Below the pieces are notes generated by a model. The model had not been told where the DNA came from and did no database searches. It worked only from the letters and a program-made list of their open reading frames with translations. Both the position numbers and the translations under genes were made by a program. Below, one piece after another: positions 7,799-15,467 of a stretch of 29,151 nt of DNA; the first letter of the stretch is position 1, and each line of letters begins with the position of its first letter. Source of the DNA: Lachnospiraceae bacterium (GTDB taxonomy: Bacteria > Bacillota > Clostridia > Lachnospirales > Lachnospiraceae); NCBI GenBank assembly GCA_004557975.1, contig SFEV01000071.1:1-29151 (forward strand), read 5' to 3'.

Positions 7799-8548
7799 CT
7801 ACATAGTTTTTCTGTACGGGTCCAGTATGTCTCTCAGCCCGTCCCCCATCAGATTAAATCCAAAGACCGTATAGACCAACGCGATTCCCGGAAAAATACT
7901 GAGCCACGGAGCACGTCCGATATAGGAAATTCCGTTTGACAGTGCCAGTCCCCAGTCGGGTGAAGGCGCCTGGGAGCCAAGGCCCAGAAAAGAAAGGGTG
8001 GTCGTGGACATTACCGTTTCCGGAAGACTCATGGACACCATGACAATCAACGACGGGACAATATTGGGCAGAATATAGCGAAACATCAGGGAAAAACTGG
8101 ATTCCCCGAATGCCCGGCCCGTCTCCACAAATGCCATCGTTTTCAGTGACATGGTCTTTGCACGAACCGACCTGGCATAGGTGGCCCAGCTTACAAGCGA
8201 AATTGCAATAACGGAATTAGTCAGTCCCTTTCCGATCAGAGTGACTACAGCAAGTGCCAGAATCGTGCCCGGAATACACCAGGTCAGGTCTGTCAGGAAA
8301 GAAAACGCCCTATCCACCCAGCCGCCGAAATATCCGCAGACAACGCCCACCGAAACGCCGATGACCAGTGCCAGTGTGGCTCCCAGAAAAGCCACCCACA
8401 AAGTGATCCTGGTCCCCATCACCGTACGGGAAAATACGTCCCTGCCAAGTTCATCCGTTCCGAACCAGTGCTCTGCGCTGGGGGCACTCATCTTCACCGA
8501 AGGATTCTGTGCCGTATACTCATACGGTGCGATCTGCTCAGTAAAATA
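7799..8548 (-). pseudogene. OppC/DppC-type ABC transporter permease, N-terminally truncated
   Basis: The open frame retains the inner-membrane permease domain: five hydrophobic segments and the EAA-loop region ETGRAFGESSF then RYILPNIVPSLIV, which docks onto the ATPases. It also keeps the family hallmarks FGTDELGRDVFSR near the start and LMGDGLRDILDPYRK at the end. The family N-terminus with its first transmembrane helix is gone. Homology begins at IAPYEYTAQNPS (~8530) just after an in-frame TAA at ~8548. No upstream oppB is present, so one deletion probably removed oppB and the 5' end of oppC. A GTG at 8497 could start a shortened protein, but it lacks a convincing ribosome binding site. Confidence 0.85.
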
Positions 8549-8604
8549 TTATGCCATTTCTTTTATGATTGCGGCACCGCAGCCCATATTGAATGAATTC
8601 AGTA

Positions 8605-10638
8605 TTAATTCAGTTTTTTTGCTGCATCCTCAGCGCGCTCAAATGGTCCTGCCGTCGGATTTACGCTCCGGTGATTGCCGAAATAGTCTGTGTTGAAGAT
8701 GATCGGCGTGCCGTCCGGATTCTCGAAAAGCTGCTCCGGTTCGAAAGCCATACCGAGCGTTGCGGTACTGATGGTGGCAGACTGAATCTCCGGAAGGACT
8801 TCGTAGAGATTGGTCTTCAGTTTCCATTCACCATCTTTCTCTTCCATCGCAATATACACCTGATGTTCCGTGTCAATGATACTGTTGGTTTCTTTTTTCC
8901 ACGCTCTGGCACCATTAAAGTACACATTGCCGTCTGCCCATACCGGAAGATGGATGTAGTAGCGGTCACTTACCGGGGAACCCATTCCGCAGTAGCCGTC
9001 AAACGCTCTCTCCCACTCTTCCTGAAGCTGATAGCCGTCATCGTACACCCAGGTACCTGTATACATGTTATTGTCATCCCACACATTCCTGCCTTCGCCC
9101 TGCATCCAGTCCATGATTTTATTCATGCATGTGCGGACAGGCTGCTGGATGAAAATATTGTTGTAGAATCTCATATCCCCGTGCAGGAATGTCATAAATC
9201 CGTTAATTTCCGTGCGATGCGGAACATGATACGGCGTGTAGCGCGGAGACGGCAGTTCACTGGAACCATTGTCGGTACCTATTCCTACGGATACAAAGCT
9301 TCCTGCAATCAGATTGTGAACCAGCGCAACACCCTGAGTCGGGAGCTTCATGGAACGTTCTGACAGAAGCAGATTGTTGTCTACCAGTGTCGGTCCGTGG
9401 GAAACTTCGATGAAAATATCCTCACCGAGCCCCGGATCATTCAGATCCACATCATCCCCGGCATACGGAAGTGTATTGTCATGGAACAGATTCTGGGTCA
9501 CGCGGGTACCCTGTGCCTGCCAGTCCAGCCACAGTCCTCTTGTGCAGTGATGGATATGATTTCTGCGGTAGATTACGTCGATGGCCGCATGCATCTTGAT
9601 TCCGCCAATCTCAGCACCCGCCAGATTCTGTTTGTTATTGATATGATGGATGTGGTTGTCCTCAATCAGGGAGAATACACCTCCCAGGTGCCCTACAATA
9701 CCGGTCTGTCCGCAGTCATGAATATTGCATCTCCGGATGATATGAGAGCCGATATTTTCTTTTGTCCAGCCCTCTCTCTGTGCCTGGCAGATACAGTCAC
9801 GTTCCGTCTGTGTGCCATCCTTGAATTTCCATTTCAGCCATTTATTATCATTATTCGGCTGTTTATATTTGCCGAGAGAGATACCGGAGCATTTGGAATG
9901 AGAAACTTCGCAGTCTTCGATGATCCAGCCCTTTGACCAGTGCGGTCCGATCATGCCTTCCTGATATGCGGTGGGCGGAGCCCACTGGGTAGCTGCCTTT
10001 GTCACATGGAAGCCGGAAAGAGTGATATAGCCAACACCCTCTTTCGCCGGATAAAAGCAATTTTCACGCACATTGATCTCCACGTTTTCCTGATTCGGAT
10101 CTGCACCCTGGAAATTTGCGTAGATGACAGTTTCATTTCTCTCCTCATCCTGCTCTGTATACCATGTATAGACGGAAAAATCTTTATCCCAGGATGATTT
10201 GGAAATCACCGGATTCAGTACCTTGTCCAGCTCAGTCACTTCGTACAGAGACTTGTCATTCAGATACACTTCTCCCGTATGTGCAATAAAGGTCGCAATG
10301 TACCAGTCACCGCTTACCAGTGTCGTATAGGGATTATAGCTGCCGAAAATTCCGTTTGGGATTCTGGCTGCCCAGACATTGCCTTCGTACGGTACCCAGT
10401 TCTTTACCACTTCCGCACCGGAAATCACTGCGCCCAGAGGCTCTGTGGATGTGTAGGTGATTCTGGCTTCCTCTGTTCCGGCGTGAATCGGATTTACGTA
10501 CTCACGGTATATGCCAGGATATACCAGCACTTCATCACCCGGTTTTGCGATATTGGCGGCTTCCTGGATGGTCCTGAACGGATATTCTGCGCTTCCGTTT
10601 CCGCTTCTGGCAGCAGCCGCATTTACATAGAATTTCAT
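8605..10638 (-). CDS. GH120 family beta-xylosidase-like enzyme (right-handed beta-helix), copy 1
   Basis: This 677-residue protein has a right-handed parallel beta-helix and no signal peptide, so it is probably cytoplasmic. It closely resembles, from memory, XylC of Thermoanaerobacterium (GH120), which cleaves xylose from xylo-oligosaccharides. Shared blocks include GIYREYVNP, IYANFQGADPN, IGPHWSKGWIIEDC, GIVGHLGGVFS and PHRTEINGF. The catalytic pair appears conserved: Asp372 in WLDWQAQGTRV (nucleophile) and Glu411 in IFIEVSHGP (acid/base), by analogy with XylC D382/E405. The ATG at 10638 follows AAGGAGG by 8 nt; a longer frame upstream is rejected as it enters the promoter. It is the intact member of a tandem pair. 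Activity on xylosides is inferred from family. Confidence 0.85.
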   Translation of the reverse strand: MKFYVNAAAARSGNGSAEYPFRTIQEAANIAKPGDEVLVYPGIYREYVNPIHAGTEEARITYTSTEPLGAVISGAEVVKNWVPYEGNVWAARIPNGIFGSYNPYTTLVSGDWYIATFIAHTGEVYLNDKSLYEVTELDKVLNPVISKSSWDKDFSVYTWYTEQDEERNETVIYANFQGADPNQENVEINVRENCFYPAKEGVGYITLSGFHVTKAATQWAPPTAYQEGMIGPHWSKGWIIEDCEVSHSKCSGISLGKYKQPNNDNKWLKWKFKDGTQTERDCICQAQREGWTKENIGSHIIRRCNIHDCGQTGIVGHLGGVFSLIEDNHIHHINNKQNLAGAEIGGIKMHAAIDVIYRRNHIHHCTRGLWLDWQAQGTRVTQNLFHDNTLPYAGDDVDLNDPGLGEDIFIEVSHGPTLVDNNLLLSERSMKLPTQGVALVHNLIAGSFVSVGIGTDNGSSELPSPRYTPYHVPHRTEINGFMTFLHGDMRFYNNIFIQQPVRTCMNKIMDWMQGEGRNVWDDNNMYTGTWVYDDGYQLQEEWERAFDGYCGMGSPVSDRYYIHLPVWADGNVYFNGARAWKKETNSIIDTEHQVYIAMEEKDGEWKLKTNLYEVLPEIQSATISTATLGMAFEPEQLFENPDGTPIIFNTDYFGNHRSVNPTAGPFERAEDAAKKLN

Positions 10639-10677
10639 GATGTTATCCTCCTTTTTCATAACAGGTGTCGTAGCTTC

Positions 10678-10706
10678 ACTATATAGTAACAAAAATGTTA
10701 TTTCAA
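10678..10706 (-). promoter_or_regulatory. promoter of GH120 copy 1 with a small inverted repeat in the spacer
   Basis: On the minus strand TTGAAA (10706-10701) and TATAGT (10683-10678) are separated by 17 nt. The spacer contains TAACA-TTTT-TGTTA, a perfect 5-bp inverted repeat suitably placed for a repressor. Transcription would start near 10671, about 33 nt before the ATG. Confidence 0.65.
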
Positions 10707-10751
10707 TATAGTTTCGTGTGCTTTTAATTGAAATATTGGGGTTTATGAATG

Positions 10752-10789
10752 AAAAAGGCAGCGGCAGGAATCACAAAAATTCCTGCCGC
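10752..10789 (-). terminator. intrinsic terminator after GH120 copy 2
   Basis: An 11-bp stem (GCGGCAGGAAT at 10761-10771 with its complement at 10779-10789) and a 7-nt loop precede, on the minus strand, TGCC and a run of five U. It ends the copy 2 transcript before the copy 1 promoter. Confidence 0.9.
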
Positions 10790-10813
10790 AGTGTTTATGC
10801 GCTTATTTGTTTA

Positions 10814-12754
10814 TTAATACAGTACTTTTTTTGAATCCTCAACACTTGCGAACGGTCCCGGAATCACATCCACACCGCGGTGTCCTCCAAAGTAATCCGC
10901 GTCGAACTGGATCGGTGTTCCATCAGGATTTTCAAATTTCTGTTCCGGCTCGAAGGCTGCACCGAGGACATCGGTGTTGATCATTCTGCCTGTGAAGCCC
11001 TCCAGGAAATCATAGATATTCGTATCCAGATAGTAAGCTCCGTCCTTCTCTACCAGTTCCACCCTGATATCGCTGCTGTCGCCTGCAACGATCAGGCCGT
11101 TCACCTCGTTCTTGCACGGCTTTGCACCGCCGAGATACGCATTGCCCTCGGTCCATACCGGAAGATGTCCGAAATGAGCAGGCTCCAGCTTCTTCATATC
11201 CGCAGGCTTGCTGAAATCGAACTGGGAAATCCACTCATCATACGTCGGATATTCATCAAACATCCAGGTACCTGCCGCTCTGTTTTCCGTATCGAATCCA
11301 TCATCCGAATCATGCATGATGATAACATCCTCAGAAGGCCACTTCTGAACAAAGATATTGTTGTAGAACCGGTCATCTCCGTGAAGGAATGTCATGAATC
11401 CCATAACCTCCGTGCGGTGCGGCATATGGTACGGTGTATAGCGCCATCCCGTACCGTCGCCGACACAGGTGAGCGCGCCGCAGATCAGATTGTGCACCAT
11501 GGCAACTCCTTCTGTGGCAAATCTCATGCTGGCATCGGAGAGCATAATGTTGTTGTCAATCAATGTCGGTCCATGGCTTACTTCCACGAAGATATCCTGA
11601 GACATCATACCGCCCTTGAGCACCTTTGCAAATGGCGGGCGCTGGTTGTCGTGAAGCAGGTTCTGGGTAAGACGTGTGCCCTGAGCCTCCCAGTCACACC
11701 AGATTCCCATGGTGCAGTGATGAATATGGTTGCGGCGCATGGTCACGTCGATGGCAGCATGCATCTTGATACCTGCGATTTCGGCGCCGCCCTGCTCCAT
11801 CATGTTATTGATATGATGGATATGGTTGTCCTCAATAATACTGAACACACCGCCCATACGGCCGATGATACCGCCCTGTTCGCAGTGATGGATGTTGTTG
11901 CGGCGGATAATGTGGCTACCAACGTTCTCCTTCAGCCATCCGTGATACTGGCCGCGGCATACGGCGTCACGCTCCATCTGAGTAGGACTCTTGACATATT
12001 TGTATGTAAAGTAATGATCGTTGTCCGGATCCAGATATTTGCCTACGGAAATGCCGGCACATTTGCTGTTTGAGATATCACAGTCTTCAATGATCCAGCC
12101 CTTGCTCCAGTGCGGTCCGATCATACCATCCTGATATGCTGCAGGCGGAGCCCAGGTGGTTGCTGCTTTGTTGATGTTGAAACCGCTGACCGTGATGTAG
12201 CTGATACCTGTCTCAGAGGGCATGAAGCATTCACGTCTCACATTGATCTCAACATTTTCTTCGTTGGGGTTCTTTCCCTGGAAGTTGGCATAGATCACTG
12301 TCTCATCCTTTGCCTCATCCTGCTCGGTGTACCATTTGTAAATGGATTCTTCCGGCACCCAGCTGCATTCGTAAACCTCTCCCTTTATACAATCCTCAAG
12401 AGAAGCGGTCTCATACAGAGCCCTGTCATTCAGATAGACACATCCTGTATGCTTGTCAGCCTTTGCAAAATACCAGTCTCCGTATACAAATGTGGTATAT
12501 GGATTATATCCTCCGAAGATGCTGTTGCTGATACGGCATACCCAGACATTTCCGTCATAGTGCTCCCAGTTTTTTATCTGCTCTGCGCCGGTAATCACAG
12601 CTCCCAGGAGCTCGGTACTGCGGTATGTGATACGCGCGTCTTCCGTTCCTGCATGGACCGGATTTACGTACTCGCGGTAAATACCAGGGGCAACCAGCAC
12701 TTCATCACCCGGCTGCGCGATCTTTGCTGCGTCATTGATGTGGCGGAAGGGCAT
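10814..12754 (-). CDS. GH120 family beta-xylosidase-like enzyme, copy 2 (5' end frameshifted)
   Basis: The 646-residue frame is a paralogue of the downstream GH120 gene, alignable along its whole length, with the same blocks (GIYREYVNP, IGPHWSKGWIIEDC, GGVFSIIEDNHIHH, PHRTEVMGF). The probable nucleophile is Asp354 in IWCDWEAQGTR and the acid/base Glu391 in IFVEVSHGP, numbering from the ATG at 12754. Homology continues upstream as VNANAGRDGNGTSA, then meets an in-frame TAA. One added A in the AAA run at 12799-12801 would connect it to an ATG at 12810 (reading MQSKTVNANAG). As it stands, translation must begin internally and lose the first beta-strand. Either a recent frameshift or a read error. 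A strong promoter lies upstream and a terminator downstream. Confidence 0.82.
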   Translation of the reverse strand: MPFRHINDAAKIAQPGDEVLVAPGIYREYVNPVHAGTEDARITYRSTELLGAVITGAEQIKNWEHYDGNVWVCRISNSIFGGYNPYTTFVYGDWYFAKADKHTGCVYLNDRALYETASLEDCIKGEVYECSWVPEESIYKWYTEQDEAKDETVIYANFQGKNPNEENVEINVRRECFMPSETGISYITVSGFNINKAATTWAPPAAYQDGMIGPHWSKGWIIEDCDISNSKCAGISVGKYLDPDNDHYFTYKYVKSPTQMERDAVCRGQYHGWLKENVGSHIIRRNNIHHCEQGGIIGRMGGVFSIIEDNHIHHINNMMEQGGAEIAGIKMHAAIDVTMRRNHIHHCTMGIWCDWEAQGTRLTQNLLHDNQRPPFAKVLKGGMMSQDIFVEVSHGPTLIDNNIMLSDASMRFATEGVAMVHNLICGALTCVGDGTGWRYTPYHMPHRTEVMGFMTFLHGDDRFYNNIFVQKWPSEDVIIMHDSDDGFDTENRAAGTWMFDEYPTYDEWISQFDFSKPADMKKLEPAHFGHLPVWTEGNAYLGGAKPCKNEVNGLIVAGDSSDIRVELVEKDGAYYLDTNIYDFLEGFTGRMINTDVLGAAFEPEQKFENPDGTPIQFDADYFGGHRGVDVIPGPFASVEDSKKVLY

Positions 12755-12810
12755 TGCGGATGTTCCGTTGCCATCACGTCCGGCGTTCGCATTAACTGTT
12801 TAGATTGCAT
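12755..12810 (-). other. out-of-frame 5' end of GH120 copy 2
   Basis: An ATG at 12810 preceded by AGAGGAAC starts MQSK, which is one nucleotide out of frame with the downstream VNANAGRDGNGT. This points to a single-base deletion in the A-run at 12799-12801. I keep it separate so that the likely true start (12810) is recorded. Confidence 0.6.
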
Positions 12811-12846
12811 GTTCCTCTGCCTGAATCAGAACAGCCGTGCTGCTTC

Positions 12847-12856
12847 TGACATGTCA
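12847..12856. promoter_or_regulatory. 10-bp perfect palindrome TGACATGTCA in the GH120 copy 2 leader
   Basis: The perfect palindrome sits ~20 nt downstream of the predicted transcription start of GH120 copy 2, a position suited to a repressor roadblock. No regulator gene is adjacent, so its role is speculative. Confidence 0.3.
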
Positions 12857-12881
12857 TTTTTTTACAATAAACCTACTGATA

Positions 12882-12910
12882 ATTATAATTGGACGAGCAA
12901 AGAATATCAA
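12882..12910 (-). promoter_or_regulatory. strong sigma-A promoter upstream of GH120 copy 2
   Basis: On the minus strand TTGATA (12910-12905) and a perfect TATAAT (12887-12882) are separated by 17 nt. Transcription would begin near 12875, leaving a ~65-nt leader to the ATG at 12810. Confidence 0.75.
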
Positions 12911-12939
12911 GAGCTGTTTTCACTTCTGCACAAATTAAA

Positions 12940-12974
12940 CTCCCCGCCACCGGATCTTATCCGGTAACGGGGAG
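12940..12974 (-). terminator. terminator hairpin after the BspA-like surface protein gene
   Basis: CTCCCCG and ACCGGAT (12940-12955) pair with ATCCGGT and CGGGGAG (12959-12974), interrupted by a 2x2 internal loop and closed by a 3-nt loop. On the minus strand it is followed by TTTAATTT. It lies ~20 nt after the stop codon. Confidence 0.8.
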
Positions 12975-12995
12975 CCTTTTCATTTATCCCGTACA

Positions 12996-15191
12996 CTAAT
13001 ACTTTTTAATCGTGACGGAACTCTTTACTCCCATCTTCCTTAAAAGTTTTTTGTATGTTTTATATTTCGATGACGGAACCTTTATCGTTGCAGAAGGATT
13101 GATCTCCTTCAGCGCAGTTTTGCTCAGCGTCTTTAACTTTTTGGACTTTATGGTGAGCGTTACTAAATTCTTACATTTCCTGAAAGCGTTACTTTTAATT
13201 GTCGTCACATTTTTGCCGATTACAACTTTCTTCAGCTTGCTGCAGCTGTAAAAGGCGTTTGTATTGATTACTGTAACATTGTCTCCTATCGTTACCTCCT
13301 GAAGAACTTTGTTTTTCGCAAATGCATTCTTGCCAATGGATATTACTTTTGCGACTGTGCCATCCTTCAAAGTTACCATTTTAGGAATTGTTACTTTCCT
13401 GGTCTTTTTCTTATTTACAGGTTCTGCGTACTGAACTTCCACCGTATCCTGCTCTACCTTTTTGACAATGTAGTAGGCTGTATTCTTTTTGTTCTTTATT
13501 CTGGTGCCAACCTTCAGAGTTGTTTCCGCCGTTTCCGGCTGGGTTGTTTCCGGCAGTTCCGTCTGTGTTGTCTCGCCGGGAGTTTCGCTCTGCCCCGGTG
13601 TTTCGCTCTGTTCCGGTGTTTCGCTCTGCTCCGGTGTTTCACTCTGTTCCGGTGTTTCGCTCTGCTCCGGTGTTTCACTCTGCTTCGGTGTTACGGTAAG
13701 CGCTATCTTGATCTCAACATTTTTATAGTTGGAATTATCCGGCTTAAATACAACCGCATATTCTGTCTTTTCACTGTCCGCAGCAGCAGGAGTAATATCT
13801 CCGTCCTTCCATGCAAAGCTTCCCTTCACTTCATTTCCGGCTTCGTCCACAGCCTTTCCGCCGCTCAATGTGGAAGAAGACAATTTCTCTCCTTCCGTAA
13901 CAGCTGCTGCCACAGGAAGTTTCTCTACTTTTGTTTCTGCCTGTTCAATCGTGAAAGAAATCTTCCTCGTACCCGCATAGCCGCCTGCGCCTGTAATGGT
14001 AACCGTCGGTGCTTTTTCATCCGTACTTCCCGCGCAGTTGATATTGTTGGACCAGGAAACACTGTAATGCGTACCCTTCGTCAATTCTGTACTGCCATCC
14101 TTCACAATGACTTCCGGCATTATCGCTTCCCCGGTATACCGGAAGTTCTGCCCCGGTGCAAACTCTATGGAACAGTCCTGTATACTCTTTACTACCCTTA
14201 CGAATATCTTCAATTTGTACGGATTATAGCAATCCTCTTTGTCCGGCGTAAAAACAAGAGTACATGCTTCTGTCTCATTAAGCCCGGATGTCGGAACATA
14301 CTCTCCATTTTCCCATGTAAAAGTTCCTGTTTCCTTCTCGTATGTATTCCAATCATAAATTGTAGCAATATCAGATACCGCAACGGAAGACAACGGACTT
14401 CCCTGTGCAATATCCAAAACCGGCAATTCATATTCATCTTTTATGCACAACAAGCGCCCCTTGGTAATAGTAAATGTTTGAGTCAGAGTTCCCGTATATG
14501 CTCCGATTCCCTGTACTATGATAGTAGGTGGATTAATATCGGTAGATGATGCAGGTTTATTGTTGTTTATACAACTGATAAAATAATCTTCGTCTTCCTC
14601 CAGCTCACTTCCATCATTTTTTTCAACAGATATGATAGGCATACATTCTTCTTCGACATTACAGTATTCAATGGAGCCAGAACCTGCGAAAACTATCGAT
14701 GCAATATCACTTATTTTATCAGGGGATTCCGTATCCCAGTTCGCCGTAAGTGTAAGATCTTCCGAATAATCGCCTAACCATACTGATTTTTCCGTATAAG
14801 CATTGTCATTCACAGTCCATCCTGTGAATTTGCCATCAGCTTTACTCGGCGGCAAAATCGTGCCAGCATAACCTGCCAAATAAGTATCAGGGTGATACTG
14901 ACCCTCCAGGAAATATCCACCATTCATTTTATAGGTTATTTTGTATTCTTTTGCAAAACGTATCTCTATAGAAGTATCCAAGTCTCCGTCCAGACACAGG
15001 CAAACATTATAATAAGGTTCCTCGAAGCTGCTGTACTCTTCACTCACATTTGGGTATGTATTCCTACCCTTTTCATATATAAGGAACGAATCATATGCAT
15101 ACCATTCACCATCGCCCCATTCAGCTACGCACGCTTCTACTGAATCATGCCCCCCCCTTATGGGAACATGCAACATCAGCCAGCACCTCAT
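12996..15191 (-). CDS. BspA-like leucine-rich repeat surface protein, main part (frameshifted from its signal peptide)
   Basis: This long frame holds most of a secreted cell-surface protein. From its start it shows an InlB_B-like repeat (EYKITYKMNGG to LTLTANWD), several Ig/YDG-like beta modules with recurring phrases such as PTVTITGAGGYAGTRKISF, and a Thr/Pro/Glu-rich stalk of SETPEQ repeats. The C-terminus is a BspA-type leucine-rich repeat domain (ISIGKNAFAKNKVLQEVTIG, then NAFYSCSKLKKVVIG). No LPXTG anchor is visible. The apparent first codons overlap the preceding frame, and homologous reading passes through a run of eight G at 15150-15157. Removing one G joins it to the signal-peptide frame, giving about 817 residues in all. 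Such proteins usually mediate adhesion; that is inference. It is last in an operon with the amidase fusion. Confidence 0.75.
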   Translation of the reverse strand: MRCWLMLHVPIRGGHDSVEACVAEWGDGEWYAYDSFLIYEKGRNTYPNVSEEYSSFEEPYYNVCLCLDGDLDTSIEIRFAKEYKITYKMNGGYFLEGQYHPDTYLAGYAGTILPPSKADGKFTGWTVNDNAYTEKSVWLGDYSEDLTLTANWDTESPDKISDIASIVFAGSGSIEYCNVEEECMPIISVEKNDGSELEEDEDYFISCINNNKPASSTDINPPTIIVQGIGAYTGTLTQTFTITKGRLLCIKDEYELPVLDIAQGSPLSSVAVSDIATIYDWNTYEKETGTFTWENGEYVPTSGLNETEACTLVFTPDKEDCYNPYKLKIFVRVVKSIQDCSIEFAPGQNFRYTGEAIMPEVIVKDGSTELTKGTHYSVSWSNNINCAGSTDEKAPTVTITGAGGYAGTRKISFTIEQAETKVEKLPVAAAVTEGEKLSSSTLSGGKAVDEAGNEVKGSFAWKDGDITPAAADSEKTEYAVVFKPDNSNYKNVEIKIALTVTPKQSETPEQSETPEQSETPEQSETPEQSETPGQSETPGETTQTELPETTQPETAETTLKVGTRIKNKKNTAYYIVKKVEQDTVEVQYAEPVNKKKTRKVTIPKMVTLKDGTVAKVISIGKNAFAKNKVLQEVTIGDNVTVINTNAFYSCSKLKKVVIGKNVTTIKSNAFRKCKNLVTLTIKSKKLKTLSKTALKEINPSATIKVPSSKYKTYKKLLRKMGVKSSVTIKKY
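13580..13693 (-). repeat. tandem 18-bp repeats encoding SETPEQ/SETPGQ
   Basis: About six copies of an 18-bp unit encode a Ser-Glu-Thr-Pro-Glu-Gln stalk between the beta modules and the leucine-rich domain. Copies differ by a few silent substitutions (CTGCTCC, CTGTTCC, CTGCCCC). Copy number could change by slippage without altering the frame. Confidence 0.85.
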
Positions 15192-15450
15192 AATCTGTAA
15201 TTTTTATTCTCTGAAAAAATTCATACCATTTTTCATCCTTGCTTACAGGAATTACTTGCAGTCCCCCGTCACAGACGTAACTCTTGCCATCAATTTTCAG
15301 GGTTACGGACTTCAGTGCACATTTTGCATCTTTCTTATTCTTTGCCTGCACTCCCTCCGAAGGTACCAGAGCAAACAGTAATGCCATGAATACCAGACTC
15401 CATGCGCAGACAAATTGCCGCGCTCCCTTACCTGCCTTTTGTTTTTCCAT
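15145..15450 (-). CDS. N-terminal signal-peptide piece of the BspA-like surface protein
   Basis: This 101-residue frame begins with a classical signal peptide: a basic N-terminus (MEKQKAGKGARQ), a hydrophobic core around VFMALLFALV, and a cleavage-like EGVQA near residue 36. AAGGAGG lies 7 nt before the ATG. The reading frame ends at a TGA just after the run of eight G. With seven G it would continue as HKGGHDSVEACVAEWG into the downstream frame. It follows the amidase-fusion gene by only 17 nt, so both are cotranscribed. Confidence 0.75.
   Translation of the reverse strand: MEKQKAGKGARQFVCAWSLVFMALLFALVPSEGVQAKNKKDAKCALKSVTLKIDGKSYVCDGGLQVIPVSKDEKWYEFFQRIKITDYEVLADVACSHKGGA
15150..15157 (-). 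repeat. poly-G(8) tract at the frame junction of the surface protein
   Basis: Eight consecutive C on the plus strand (G on the coding strand) lie exactly where the signal-peptide frame and the main frame must join. Seven G restore one continuous protein. This is a candidate contingency tract or a sequencing error. Confidence 0.85.
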
Positions 15451-15467
15451 TCTTCATCCTCCTTATT

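Noticed and set aside
9397..9936. 179-codon plus-strand frame
   Set aside because: Antisense shadow of GH120 copy 1.
10880..12073. 397-codon plus-strand frame opposite GH120 copy 2
   Set aside because: Antisense to a strongly conserved beta-helix enzyme; rich in Cys and His as expected for a shadow frame.
13580..13693. Possible CRISPR-like array because of regular short repeats
   Set aside because: The 18-bp units are contiguous with no spacers and encode the SETPEQ stalk in frame.
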